Source: Chryseolinea sp. H1M3-3
Lineage (GTDB): Bacteria; Bacteroidota; Bacteroidia; Cytophagales; Cyclobacteriaceae
Direction of reading: 5' to 3'
Assembly: GCF_029360725.1 (NCBI RefSeq)
Contig: NZ_JARKMY010000001.1
Span: 1,364,001 to 1,428,000, forward strand
Length of the DNA stretch: 64,000 bases
Shown in pieces: positions 27,036-36,101 of the stretch. A program made the translations under genes and the position numbers. The notes under the pieces are model-generated. The model did no database searches. It was not told where the DNA came from and saw only the letters and a list, made by a program, of their open reading frames with translations. How positions within the stretch are numbered: the first letter of the stretch is position 1; the number at the start of each line of letters is the position of its first letter.

Positions 27036-29153
27036 TCAGGACAAAAGCTGATACACAAATAAAGCTGATAGATACGCCAGCGCAGTCATATAAGTAAGTT
27101 GGATCAGGGGCCACTTCCAACCTTTAGTCTCGCGATAAACAATGGCTATCGTGCTCATGCATTGCATCGCGAAAGTATAAAATACCAATAGAGAAAATCC
27201 AACGGCTGGAGTAAAGCGAGCGCCACCCGTCTCCGGATTGATTTCAGCCTTCAGCCGTTCTTGTATGGTTTCTGCATCTGAGTCGCTAACGCTCCCAATA
27301 CTGTAAATAGTTGCCATCGTTCCAACAAACACTTCGCGAGCGGCGAACGATGTGATCAAAGCTATTCCGATTTTCCAATCATAACCCAGTGGTTTAATGA
27401 TCGGCTCAATGGCCTTGCCTATGATTCCTGCGTAAGAATGTTCTAGCTTATACGCAGCAATTCGATCAGCTAAACCTTCCTCTGTCAAGCGGATATTTTT
27501 CGATTCTTCCAGGACAACAGCCTCCGCTTTTTGGAAGGAATCTCCGGGGCCATAACTCGCGAGCACCCATAAGATGATCGAAATGGCGAGGATGATTTTA
27601 CCAGCTTCAAATACAAAGGCTTTGGTTTTCTCTACGATGGTGTATCCTACATTCGACCATTTAGGGATGCGGTATGTGGGAAGCTCCATGATTAAAAAGC
27701 TACGTTCTTTCACGCGTATTAAAAGCTTCATGATCCAGGCTGATCCAATCGCCGCTAAAAATCCGAGCAAGTATAATCCCATAAGGGCAAGACCCTGAAG
27801 ATTAAAAAAACCTAATGCTTTTTGATTTGGCACAATTAAGGCTATGAGAATAGTAAAGACCGGCAAGCGCGCCGAGCAGCTCATTAACGGAGTAACCATG
27901 ATTGTTATGGTTCGCTCTTTCCAGTTATCTATGGTGCGGGTTGCCATGATTGCAGGGATGGCACAAGCAACACCCGACATCAGGGGTACCACGCTTTTTC
28001 CATTTAACCCGAACTTCCTCATCACTTTATCCATCATGAAGACAACGCGCGCCATGTATCCCGATTCTTCGAGTATAGAAATGAATGCAAACAAAATTGC
28101 TATCTGGGGAATGAAAATCATTATGCCGCCAATACCCGGTACAATTCCTTCTGCTAATAAGCTGGTCAGGGGCCCCGCAGGTAATACAGAAATTAAGTAG
28201 CTGCTTAATTCAGCGAAGACACTATCGATGAGATCCATTGGCAGTTCTGCCCAAGCAAAGATGGATTGAAAAATAAGAAAGAGAACCGAAAAGAAAATTA
28301 CATAGCCCCAGACCTTGTGAAGCAATATGCGGTCTAATCTGGTAGAATTTTTTTTCCAGCTGTGGTCGGAAGCATTTAGCGTGACTTCATTTAGCAAATC
28401 CTGTATGTAGCTGTACCGTTGAATCGTTTCAGCGCCCTGGAACTTACCGGGGAAAAATTCATACTTTGCCCTAATGTCTTCAACAACTTGTTGCTTTTCT
28501 TTGGTTAGAAACCTCAGTGACTTCGGCTGTTCAAGAAATTGGTAAGCCTCATAATCATTATCGACTTTTAAAAGCGCGCGTAGTTCTTTAACTGGCTTCT
28601 CCACCTCTTTCCATACAGCATTTATGTGGTTTGCAGGAGGACCTTGAGGTTTACTCATTATTTTTTTAAGCTCATCCAGGCCTATGCCATTACGGGCATT
28701 GATGGGTACGACGGGGATCCCTAGTTTTTTGGAGAGCGCATTTAAATCATAACTGATCCCTGCTTTCGCGGCCAGATCCATCATGTTCAGCGCAAGTATG
28801 GTCGGGAGTCCAATGTCAATGATCTGGCTAAGCAAGAGAAAGCCTCGCTTTACATTCGTCGCATCGATGATTACCAATACTTTGTCTGGCGTAGTGGGAG
28901 AATGATGATTTAACAAAACGTCGGCAACGATTTGTTCGTCCAGGCTTCTGGGATAAATGCTATAGGTACCGGGCAAATCAATTATTTCAGCCGCGGTATC
29001 GTCTGGCAAAACACAGTATCCTGATTTTTTTTCTACCGTAACGCCAGGGAAATTTCCGATCTTTTGATTGAGTCCAGTGAGATAATTAAATAAGGAGGAT
29101 TTCCCTGAGTTGGGATTTCCCACCAATGCAATCTTAAGCTTCCTGGAACTCAC
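27036..29153 (-). CDS. feoB: Ferrous iron transport protein B
   Basis: A 705-residue Fe(II) transporter. The N-terminal G domain has G1 GNPNSGKS at residues 12-19, G3 IDLPGTYS near 59 and G4 LNMMDLA near 120. Two gate-type membrane repeats follow, with GESGYMAR-like LEESGYMARVVFMMDK near 365 and SCSARLPVFTILIALIVP near 430, and FAAREVFVGTMATIYSIG near 610. It imports ferrous iron across the inner membrane, powered or gated by GTP. feoA lies two bases upstream on the same strand. Confidence 0.96.
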   Translation of the reverse strand: MSSRKLKIALVGNPNSGKSSLFNYLTGLNQKIGNFPGVTVEKKSGYCVLPDDTAAEIIDLPGTYSIYPRSLDEQIVADVLLNHHSPTTPDKVLVIIDATNVKRGFLLLSQIIDIGLPTILALNMMDLAAKAGISYDLNALSKKLGIPVVPINARNGIGLDELKKIMSKPQGPPANHINAVWKEVEKPVKELRALLKVDNDYEAYQFLEQPKSLRFLTKEKQQVVEDIRAKYEFFPGKFQGAETIQRYSYIQDLLNEVTLNASDHSWKKNSTRLDRILLHKVWGYVIFFSVLFLIFQSIFAWAELPMDLIDSVFAELSSYLISVLPAGPLTSLLAEGIVPGIGGIMIFIPQIAILFAFISILEESGYMARVVFMMDKVMRKFGLNGKSVVPLMSGVACAIPAIMATRTIDNWKERTITIMVTPLMSCSARLPVFTILIALIVPNQKALGFFNLQGLALMGLYLLGFLAAIGSAWIMKLLIRVKERSFLIMELPTYRIPKWSNVGYTIVEKTKAFVFEAGKIILAISIILWVLASYGPGDSFQKAEAVVLEESKNIRLTEEGLADRIAAYKLEHSYAGIIGKAIEPIIKPLGYDWKIGIALITSFAAREVFVGTMATIYSIGSVSDSDAETIQERLKAEINPETGGARFTPAVGFSLLVFYTFAMQCMSTIAIVYRETKGWKWPLIQLTYMTALAYLSALFVYQLLS

Positions 29154-29155
29154 CG

Positions 29156-29389
29156 TTAATTTATAATTGAAATCGTGGAGGCTTCTTCTAGCCGAAGTGA
29201 AAGTTCATATCCGGACACACTGATGCAAATTGGGTCGCCGAAAGCGGCTGTAAAATTAAATCGGACTGGGGCGCCTGGCAAGCAACCCATTTCCATGAGC
29301 TTCACGGAAAGTTGTTCGTCAGTAAAGCCAGAAATGATGGCAACTTCTCCCGGGCGCATCTCTGCCACGTTTTTAATATACCCTGACAT
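29156..29389 (-). CDS. feoA: Ferrous iron transport protein A
   Basis: A 77-residue SH3-like domain protein that works with FeoB. The typical pattern is visible: GEVAIISGF near 14-22, LSVKLMEMGCLPGAPVRFNF near 28-47, DPICISVSGYELSLRLEEASTISI at the end. It is the first gene of the leftward group feoA-feoB-HEAT/cyclophilin-purKE and has a good promoter just upstream. No convincing Fur box was found by eye. Confidence 0.93.
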   Translation of the reverse strand: MSGYIKNVAEMRPGEVAIISGFTDEQLSVKLMEMGCLPGAPVRFNFTAAFGDPICISVSGYELSLRLEEASTISIIN

Positions 29390-29414
29390 TTATTTAGATT
29401 AATTTTAAACAAGG

Positions 29415-29445
29415 CAAATATAAAAGTGGTTCCTATGCTATCCAA
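29415..29445 (-). promoter_or_regulatory. Promoter of feoAB
   Basis: On the minus strand TTGG (29445-29442) is followed after 19 bases by TATATTTG (29422-29415), a full match to the Bacteroidota promoter form. Transcription would start near 29408, about 20 bases before the feoA ATG. Confidence 0.6.
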
Positions 29446-29495
29446 TCAAATAATTAGTTTTGAATAATCTCGTAGAAAATCTTTTCAAGCCACAG

Positions 29496-29651
29496 ATGAA
29501 GAAAAAAGAGAAATCTGAAAGGTCTAAATCACCGAATAAAAAGGTGGTTAAGGTTGAACCGCCGCCCACAACCCAGGAGCCAGACAGCAATTCAATGGAT
29601 TTTGGGGGCATTCCGAACCGTGATTTAAAAAAAAATATGGGCTGTAGCTAA
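29496..29651 (+). CDS. Small Lys/Pro-rich protein
   Basis: A 51-residue frame (63 if the upstream TTG at 29460 is used). It is basic at the N-terminus (Lys-rich first 20 residues), has a Pro-Pro-Pro segment in the middle and ends FGGIPNRDLKKNMGCS. The C-terminal pattern Gly-Gly-(Ile/Leu)-Pro-x-Arg-Asp-Leu-Lys-Lys-Asn-x-Gly-Cys is one I believe recurs in small Bacteroidota proteins, which is why it is kept as a real gene. It converges on murF-alr with two bases between stops, and is divergent from feoA. Function unknown. Confidence 0.6.
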   Translation: MKKKEKSERSKSPNKKVVKVEPPPTTQEPDSNSMDFGGIPNRDLKKNMGCS

Positions 29652-29653
29652 TG

Positions 29654-32092
29654 TTATATGCCGTCTGAGATGAAAATCCGCTTTACCCGCTCACTAACCT
29701 GGGTTAAGATTTCGTAAGGTATGGTCTTCAACTTCTCTGCCATTACTTGAATCGGTAAATCATCTCCGAAGATGATAACTTCGTCTCCTTCCTGGGCATC
29801 GGTGTCGGTAATGTCGACCATCGTCATGTCCATGCAGACATTTCCCATCACTTTTGCACGGCGCCCGCCAATCAAAACTTCTCCCACTCCGCGGCTAAGA
29901 CCCCGACTAAAACCATCCGCATATCCAATGGCAATGGTTGCAATTTTTAAATCCCTGTCCGCAACACCTTTTCGCCCGTAGCCTATGCTCTCGCCCTTCG
30001 GAACACGCTTAATTTGTGAAATAACAGTCTTTAGGGTTGCCACAGGTTTTAGATCCGTAAAATTTTCCTGCGTGGGGTCTACCCCATAAAGTCCTATACC
30101 TAATCTTACCAGATCGAATTGAAGATGCGGTAACCTCAAGATTCCCGGAGAATTCAATATATGATATAATGGTTTGTAAGAAAGTGAGGCCGAGATGTAA
30201 TCAGCGCACTCTTTAAACAAAGCTGCCTGACGATTGGAAAATTCATCATGATTATGCTCATCGGCCCCGGCCAAGTGACTAAAAATCGAGGCGACTCGAA
30301 TATTAGGATGGGCTTTTAACAATTGAGTGACGTCCGGAAGATCCTGCTTTTCAAATCCCAGGCGGTGCATGCCTGTATCTAGCTTTAAGTGAATGGAGCA
30401 TGATCTCTCTTTCAGGTATTGAATGAGCGCGTGAAAGATTTTGAAATTAAAGATTTCGGGCTCAAGATTATAACCGGTCAGCGAATCAAAACTATCTTCT
30501 GAAGGATTCATTACCATGATTGGCACCGTAATATTATTCTTTCGCAAATCAACACCCTCATCAACATAAGCTACCCCTAAGTAATCCACTTTATGATATT
30601 GGAGGATATTGGCAACCTCTGGGCTACCGCTTCCATAGGCAAATGCCTTTACCATTACCATTATTTTGGTTTCAGGCTTTAATCGGGCTTTAAAGAAATT
30701 AAGATTATGAACCAAAGCGCCTAAATCGATCTCCAATACCGTACCATGGACTTTGCGCTGTAAGCGCTTGGCGATATTTTCAAAAGCAAAAGTGCGGGCG
30801 CCTTTTATCAGCACTATTTCCTCGGAGATAGAGGACAGGTTAAAATGATTTAAGAATTCGCCTGTGGAATTATAGAAGATTGAATTAGGCGGAAAGAGTG
30901 CTCGATGGTTTGTCAACACCGGACCTATTCCAATGAAATTTTGTACGGGATATTTTTCTAAAAGAGTTAGTATTTGACGGACCAATGCTCCGTCTGATAA
31001 TCCAGATTCCAAAATATCCGAGAGAATCAACCGCTTCCTGCTTTTCTGATTTTGATGCATCAAAAATTGCAGGCTTAATTCCAATCCACCCAGGTCATTG
31101 TTATAAGTGTCGTCGATAATGTAGGATTGATTGATACCCTCCTTCATCTCCATTCTCATGGGAACTGATTGTAAGCTATTAATTGCTCGCTGAATTTTTT
31201 TGAAATTGAAACCCAGATATAACATCAGCGTCACACAATGCAGGCAATTCTCGATGGAAGCCTTATCAAAGAACGGTAACCGAAGCATATGATTTTGGCC
31301 CGATTGAGTGATATAACAGGTGCTCCCCTGGATGGATACACTAACATCAGCCTCATTTTCAATAGCCCATGAAAAAGTCTTCAACTTGTTTTGCTCAACA
31401 GCTTTTCTAACCTCGAAATGATCTGAACAATAAATCAGAACATCTGAATTTTTAAAGAGCTTAAGTTTTTCTTGGATTTTTTGTTCCTGGTTTGGAAAGC
31501 CTTCATCATGAGCTGAACCAATGTTGGTGAGAATTCCAATAGTAGGTTGAATCACGTTTTCCAGATTGTCCATTTCACCTGGTTTGGAAATGCCAGCCTC
31601 AAATATTCCCAACTGATGATGAGATTTCATTTGCCACACCGACAACGGAACGCCTACCTGCGAATTGTAGCTGCCCGGGTTTTTCACAACGACTTGATCT
31701 TTTGAAAGAACCTGAAAGAGCCATTCCTTGATAATTGTTTTTGCATTGCTTCCGGTAATTCCAATAACTGGATAGGAAAACTGTTTTCTGTGGAACGCTG
31801 CGATTTTCTGAAGCGCGTCAACGGCAGATGGTACTATTAAAATATTTGCTTCGGGGAAATCGGCCAAGTGTAATGTTGGTTGCTCGACTACAAATTGCCG
31901 CAGCCCTGCCCTATACAATTCCCTCAGAAATGCGTGACCGTCGTGCCGCTCGCCCTTGATTGCAAAAAAAAGAGATCCAGGTCCTGCCGAGGCTTTTCGG
32001 CTATCAATAAAAATGGATTCAATAGGACCGTCTGTATTACGTTGGAGATTCTTACCTCCAGTTATTGCCTCCAGTTGTGAGAAGTAAATCAT
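29654..32092 (-). CDS. Bifunctional MurF (UDP-MurNAc-tripeptide:D-Ala-D-Ala ligase) / alanine racemase
   Basis: An 812-residue fusion joining two steps of peptidoglycan precursor synthesis, an arrangement typical of Bacteroidota. Residues 1-445 are a Mur ligase: the ATP loop near 108-115 reads ITGSNAKT, then FEAGISKPGEM, NIGSAHDEGF and IIDDTYNNDLGGL. Residues about 448-812 are a fold-type III PLP alanine racemase: VMVKAFAYGSG near 479 with the PLP lysine, HLKLDTGMHRLGF, SHLAGADEH, and the second-base region RLGIGLYGVDP. The P-loop has Ala where Gly is usual. csaA ends two bases upstream on the same strand. Confidence 0.93.
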   Translation of the reverse strand: MIYFSQLEAITGGKNLQRNTDGPIESIFIDSRKASAGPGSLFFAIKGERHDGHAFLRELYRAGLRQFVVEQPTLHLADFPEANILIVPSAVDALQKIAAFHRKQFSYPVIGITGSNAKTIIKEWLFQVLSKDQVVVKNPGSYNSQVGVPLSVWQMKSHHQLGIFEAGISKPGEMDNLENVIQPTIGILTNIGSAHDEGFPNQEQKIQEKLKLFKNSDVLIYCSDHFEVRKAVEQNKLKTFSWAIENEADVSVSIQGSTCYITQSGQNHMLRLPFFDKASIENCLHCVTLMLYLGFNFKKIQRAINSLQSVPMRMEMKEGINQSYIIDDTYNNDLGGLELSLQFLMHQNQKSRKRLILSDILESGLSDGALVRQILTLLEKYPVQNFIGIGPVLTNHRALFPPNSIFYNSTGEFLNHFNLSSISEEIVLIKGARTFAFENIAKRLQRKVHGTVLEIDLGALVHNLNFFKARLKPETKIMVMVKAFAYGSGSPEVANILQYHKVDYLGVAYVDEGVDLRKNNITVPIMVMNPSEDSFDSLTGYNLEPEIFNFKIFHALIQYLKERSCSIHLKLDTGMHRLGFEKQDLPDVTQLLKAHPNIRVASIFSHLAGADEHNHDEFSNRQAALFKECADYISASLSYKPLYHILNSPGILRLPHLQFDLVRLGIGLYGVDPTQENFTDLKPVATLKTVISQIKRVPKGESIGYGRKGVADRDLKIATIAIGYADGFSRGLSRGVGEVLIGGRRAKVMGNVCMDMTMVDITDTDAQEGDEVIIFGDDLPIQVMAEKLKTIPYEILTQVSERVKRIFISDGI

Positions 32093-32094
32093 AA

Positions 32095-32448
32095 CTAAAA
32101 AAGTCTCGCTCCGTTCGGAACGGTTTTATCAATACTGCACAATACAACATTACCGTTTTCATCCGGGAATCCTGTTACTAAAACTTCGGAAACAAAATTG
32201 GCGATTTGCCGTGGTTCAAAGTTTGCTACACAAACCACTTGTCTTCCCACCAGGTTTTCAGGTCGATAGTGGACGGTCAATTGAGCGCTGGATTTTCTAA
32301 TTCCAATTGGACCTAAATCAATCCATAATCTATATGCAGGTTTCTTGGCCTCTGGAAATGCTTCAGCGCGTACGATTGTACCTGCTCTAAAATCCACTTT
32401 TTCAAAATCCGTATATTTTATAGTGCCTGGAATCGGTTTTCTGTCCAT
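32095..32448 (-). CDS. csaA: CsaA-type tRNA-binding-domain protein
   Basis: A 117-residue OB-fold protein of the EMAP/CsaA family. It shows [27 protein letters not shown] near 20-46, RKSSAQLT near 50-57, [30 protein letters not shown] near 63-92, and NGARLF at the end. Relatives bind tRNA or act as export chaperones. The open frame reaches 27 codons upstream, but the ATG at 32448 fits the family length. It is two bases upstream of murF-alr, so they probably share a transcript. Confidence 0.88.
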   Translation of the reverse strand: MDRKPIPGTIKYTDFEKVDFRAGTIVRAEAFPEAKKPAYRLWIDLGPIGIRKSSAQLTVHYRPENLVGRQVVCVANFEPRQIANFVSEVLVTGFPDENGNVVLCSIDKTVPNGARLF

Positions 32449-32591
32449 AAAAAACTTGAAAAGGTCTAAAAAATTGGGCGTTTGGGCAAAAATCAATATG
32501 TTGGTGTGATTAAGAAAGTAGTAATGCAAGTTTAATTTTGTACTTTTCAGATGCGAAGAATAAAATTGGGCCGTTTAAAACCATTCTTAAG

Positions 32592-32960
32592 ATGAGGATT
32601 AATTTTCGGAGTGTCCTTTTTGCCTTCTTATTAAGTATTGTAACCCCTTGCGGGTTTATTCTTGTTAAAGCGCAAGATGCAAGCTTTCCCGGCACAGAAG
32701 TGGATGATTTGGGTGTCGACAAGGAGAGTGAGAAGATGATGTACAGTCCGGGGGAATTAGACCCTGCGTTTAGAAAAGCCCAAACATCTTCAACTATCAA
32801 AGATTCGGTTACTTTAAAAGTACCCAGGCCTACAAAAGTACAGACTCCCGACTCGAAAACTCCTGTTAAGCGGCCATCCGAGGAAGATGATTCTATACTA
32901 TCCTTTAACTTTCTCTACTACATTTTTCAAAAATATAAAATGCAGGATATTGTAGACTGA
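32592..32960 (+). CDS. Secreted protein of unknown function
   Basis: A 122-residue protein with an N-terminal signal peptide (hydrophobic residues 8-25, likely cut after LVKAQ). The mature part is polar, rich in Pro, Lys, Thr and Asp (KVPRPTKVQTPDSKTPVKRP), and ends with an aromatic segment FNFLYYIFQKYKMQDIV. It is probably mostly disordered with a short C-terminal helix. The ATG at 32592 is chosen because it opens the signal peptide; the frame extends 18 codons upstream. It converges on the HisA-like gene. Confidence 0.6.
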   Translation: MRINFRSVLFAFLLSIVTPCGFILVKAQDASFPGTEVDDLGVDKESEKMMYSPGELDPAFRKAQTSSTIKDSVTLKVPRPTKVQTPDSKTPVKRPSEEDDSILSFNFLYYIFQKYKMQDIVD

Positions 32961-32969
32961 TTCAGTTCT

Positions 32970-33713
32970 TCACGCCTGTTTTCTTACAAGAAATTGCTCA
33001 AGCTCTTTTAAGTTCAATACGCCTTCATAATATGCTTTGCCGAAAATAACGGCAAATATTCCCATATCATTTAGCTTCTTTATATCATCCACACCGCGGA
33101 CTCCGCCGCTGGCCAATACACTGATCTCAGGGAAAGCCGTCAGAATTTCTTGATAGAAGTCGAAAGCAGGTCCTTCAAGAACACCATCTCTCGATACATC
33201 TGTCGATTTTACATATTTTAATCCTCTAGAGTAAAAATATTCAAGATGTTCAAACAGGGTAAGTTTGGTTTTTTGACGCCATCCTCTGTATAACAGTTCC
33301 TTTGTTTTAATATCAACAACGTCCGCGCCTAAAGTCATTTTTTCGCGACCATAAGACACAATCCATGAGGCAAAAAGTTCTGGGTCTGTCACCGCGATAC
33401 TGGCAGCAGTTATATATGCAGCGCCAAACTCATAGGCCTTGCTGATGTCTCCATCTGTTGAGATACCCCCGGTGAAATCGATTTTTAGGTTAGTGTGGCC
33501 AGCGATCGCCTCCAATACATGCCAGTTAACCGGTCTTCCTTTCTCAGCGCCATCAAGGTCTACCAAGTGGACTACATCGATGCCATGATCCTCAAAACGA
33601 CGGGCAAGATCCAAAGGATTTTCATCATAAGACTTTTCACTTGAGGGGTCGCCCTTGCGCATTTTAATCACTTTGCCTTTTCGTATGGCGATTGAAGGAA
33701 TTACTTGAATCAT
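32970..33713 (-). CDS. HisA-like TIM-barrel protein lacking the N-terminal catalytic aspartate
   Basis: A 247-residue (beta/alpha)8 protein closely resembling HisA, the ProFAR isomerase of histidine synthesis. Shared segments include VVHLVDLDGAEKGRPVNW, IDFTGGISTDGDI, KMTLGADVV, YVKSTDVSRDGVLEGPAFDFY, VLASGGVRGVDDI and FGKAYYEG. HisA normally begins with IPAID, the Asp being the general base; here the segment reads IPSIA, with GCC (Ala) at residue 9. The second catalytic Asp (LGADV) and the phosphate-binding loops remain. The gene stands outside any his operon. It is probably a paralog with another reaction, or inactive. Confidence 0.8.
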   Translation of the reverse strand: MIQVIPSIAIRKGKVIKMRKGDPSSEKSYDENPLDLARRFEDHGIDVVHLVDLDGAEKGRPVNWHVLEAIAGHTNLKIDFTGGISTDGDISKAYEFGAAYITAASIAVTDPELFASWIVSYGREKMTLGADVVDIKTKELLYRGWRQKTKLTLFEHLEYFYSRGLKYVKSTDVSRDGVLEGPAFDFYQEILTAFPEISVLASGGVRGVDDIKKLNDMGIFAVIFGKAYYEGVLNLKELEQFLVRKQA

Positions 33714-33843
33714 TTCCGATAAATAAAGTCGATTTTGAACTTTAGCGAAGTTACAACGAAATATGAATAAATCGTGCTATACATTTTTTGGCTAGCCGAT
33801 GCCAATGGAAGAATTAACTTATTTTAGTAGGAGATTACTCCCC

Positions 33844-35430
33844 ATGAAAAAACTTATTTGCTTTTTGTTTACGCTTCAAGCGTTTTCCACGGTCGTCAGC
33901 GGTCAAGCGAAAACAAGGCGGTTGCCGGGTATCATAAACCACCCGTCCTTCAACAATTATGCGCCCTACATAAGTCACGATGGTAATGCCCTATTGTTTG
34001 TTTCTGACAGCGGTGAAGATGGCGCACTCACGGTTTCCTACACCTCTCGGGAAACCGATTGGTCAGAACCAGTCGAGCTTCCGAAAAATGTAAATCATCG
34101 ATTAGTCTACCTTAAAGGTTTTGCGCTTAGCGCGGATGGTAAAAAATTGTTTTTTACTTCTACAAAATCTCCAATAGTGGGTGGATATGATATCATGAGC
34201 AGTGATCTTAAAGGAAAAGTCTGGTCTGAGCCGCAGAATCTGATGCTTCCCATTAACACAAAAACTAACGAAGGATGCCCTTCAATAACGGCCGATGGAA
34301 ACACCCTTTATTTTATGCGCTGTGATAAGATGGATCAACAAACCGCGGGTGGCTGCAAAATTTTTCGTAGTGATAAAAAATCCAATGGACAATGGGAAGA
34401 ACCTAAAGAATTACCGTCTATCATAAACACAGGGAATTCTCAAACACCTCGTATTATGGCTGACAGTGAAACCTTAATTTTTTCTTCAGATAAGATGCCA
34501 TCCTCGAAGGGTGGTATGGATCTGTTTATCACAAGGCTAAGCGACGGTAAATGGTCAGAGCCAGTTCCCTTGAATTTTGTGAACTCAGAGCAGGACGATC
34601 AATTTGTTAGCGTTGCTGCACTGGGTCGGTATCTTATCAAGGAAGCGCCGGGCCCTAGAAAAAACAGCGAACTGGTTGAGTTTCTTATTCCGGATGAATT
34701 GCGTCCAAAAGGAATGATGAAGGTTGAAGGAAGAGTTACAGCAGCTAATAATGATCCAGTACCGGCTTATATTACACTCACAGACCTATCAAAAGGTAAA
34801 AGAGTGTATAGTGGTCGTCCTGCGGCTGACGGATCTTTTTTCGTTTATATTCAAGAAGGTTCTAAATATGAAATGTCGTTCGACCCGGAGCAAAGTAAGC
34901 TGGGTTACTTTGCTAAACAGTTCGATCTCACTACAGAAAAAATACCTCAACGCGAAAGAGTAAACGTGGTATTGAAAGAACCAACTCCCGGTGATGAGTT
35001 GTTATTGGACATGATACAGTTTAAACCGTTTAGCAGCAACCTCGAACCGACCTCTGAAACTGAAATGAAAAGACTGATTAGGTTTATTAAAGCAAATTCT
35101 CAGCTTAATTTTGAAATACAGGTCACATTAAATGGCTTACAACAGGACTCTATTCAGTCCTCACCTGACTTAACTGAGTTGGCACTCGATTCTATACCTA
35201 CTCAAATAGACGAAATAGATTCACTCGGTCAAGTTTATAAGCGTGATACAATTATTGTTAAAAAGAGATTTCATAATGATCGAACGTTAGCACAGGCTAA
35301 TGCTATTAAAGCTTATTTGATACGCGCTGGTCTAAATCCGGACGACTTGAAAGTTTCTACGAATGCTGCCCCTGCGGTCTTACCAGAAAATAGAAAATTG
35401 ATTGTTAAAGCTGTAGCAAGGTCGAAATAG
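33844..35430 (+). CDS. PD40 (WD40-like) beta-propeller protein with degenerate OmpA-like C-terminus
   Basis: A 528-residue secreted protein (signal peptide ending STVVSGQ). Residues about 30-285 hold PD40 blades: HDGNALLFVSD, ADGKKLFFTS, ADGNTLYFMRCDKM, ADSETLIFSSDKM. A short carboxypeptidase-regulatory-like segment (MMKVEGRVTAANNDPVPAYI) follows. The C-terminal 150 residues resemble OmpA/MotB (IQFKPFSSNLEPTSETEMKRLIRFIKANS, then ANAIKAYLIRAGLNPDDLKV) but carry a Ser/Asp-rich insertion and lack the classic NxxLSxxRA. Bacteroidota proteins of this layout are often linked to the type IX secretion/gliding apparatus; that is inference here. Confidence 0.8.
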   Translation: MKKLICFLFTLQAFSTVVSGQAKTRRLPGIINHPSFNNYAPYISHDGNALLFVSDSGEDGALTVSYTSRETDWSEPVELPKNVNHRLVYLKGFALSADGKKLFFTSTKSPIVGGYDIMSSDLKGKVWSEPQNLMLPINTKTNEGCPSITADGNTLYFMRCDKMDQQTAGGCKIFRSDKKSNGQWEEPKELPSIINTGNSQTPRIMADSETLIFSSDKMPSSKGGMDLFITRLSDGKWSEPVPLNFVNSEQDDQFVSVAALGRYLIKEAPGPRKNSELVEFLIPDELRPKGMMKVEGRVTAANNDPVPAYITLTDLSKGKRVYSGRPAADGSFFVYIQEGSKYEMSFDPEQSKLGYFAKQFDLTTEKIPQRERVNVVLKEPTPGDELLLDMIQFKPFSSNLEPTSETEMKRLIRFIKANSQLNFEIQVTLNGLQQDSIQSSPDLTELALDSIPTQIDEIDSLGQVYKRDTIIVKKRFHNDRTLAQANAIKAYLIRAGLNPDDLKVSTNAAPAVLPENRKLIVKAVARSK

Positions 35431-35985
35431 TTAATAGGAAAACGGAACGGCCACAAGCGTCTTATCCCACATAAAAACCATTTCAGCATCTTCTCCTACT
35501 TTTTCAAATGAAATGGTGAATTGTTCAAAAACCCGTTGCTGCTGCACCGCATGAACATCTATGACGAGTGCATCTTTATCAGGATCACGATTGGCCTCTC
35601 CATCCGACCCAATACCCCATTGGCCGTGTTCTGAATTAAAGATCACCTGCCAGGTCTCCTCTCCTGGTATCGTCCATAAAGAATACTTGCCTTTTTTCAA
35701 AGTCCGGCCTTCAATCAAAAGATCTTTGCTTGTTTGAAATGTAGTGGCTTCGTTGGCTCCCGTTCGCCAGACTTTGCCATAGGGAACTAAACTCCCGAAG
35801 ATTTCCCGTCCCTTTTTAAAGGGGCGGTTATAGAACACTTTAATGGTTACATCGTCAGCATTGAACATCACTTCCTCCTCCGGACTAAAGGATTTGTCAT
35901 GTTGCTTTACAAAAAAATTCGCCACAAACCCTAAAATGATCAAAAGCGCAACGGCCACGCCAGCTACAATTATAAATTTTTTCAT
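35431..35985 (-). CDS. DUF2911 protein with N-terminal membrane anchor
   Basis: A 184-residue protein with one N-terminal hydrophobic helix (residues about 4-26) and a single DUF2911 domain outside: VTIKVFYNRPFKKGREIFGSLVPYGKVWRTGANEATTF near 46-83, then LKKGKYSLWTIPGEETWQVIFN near 96-117. The Tyr/Arg-rich pattern is typical of this Bacteroidota family, whose function is unknown. The helix has no cleavable motif, so it is probably membrane-anchored. Its stop codon abuts that of the PD40 gene. Confidence 0.85.
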   Translation of the reverse strand: MKKFIIVAGVAVALLIILGFVANFFVKQHDKSFSPEEEVMFNADDVTIKVFYNRPFKKGREIFGSLVPYGKVWRTGANEATTFQTSKDLLIEGRTLKKGKYSLWTIPGEETWQVIFNSEHGQWGIGSDGEANRDPDKDALVIDVHAVQQQRVFEQFTISFEKVGEDAEMVFMWDKTLVAVPFSY

Positions 35986-36073
35986 GGTCCCTGCTATAGT
36001 TGGGCTTTTAAAACGAAGGTTAACAAGCTAAAAACAATTTTCGAATGTTTAGTTAAAATTAATGAGAATGGCC

Positions 36074-36081
36074 TATTTTTG
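36074..36081 (+). promoter_or_regulatory. Possible -7 element of the 40-residue gene
   Basis: TATTTTTG matches TANNTTTG and lies 20 bases before the ATG at 36102. A -33 partner is poor (TTTA at 36048-36051). Confidence 0.35.
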
Positions 36082-36101
36082 AGGGTCAAAAAAATAAGAT
36101 T

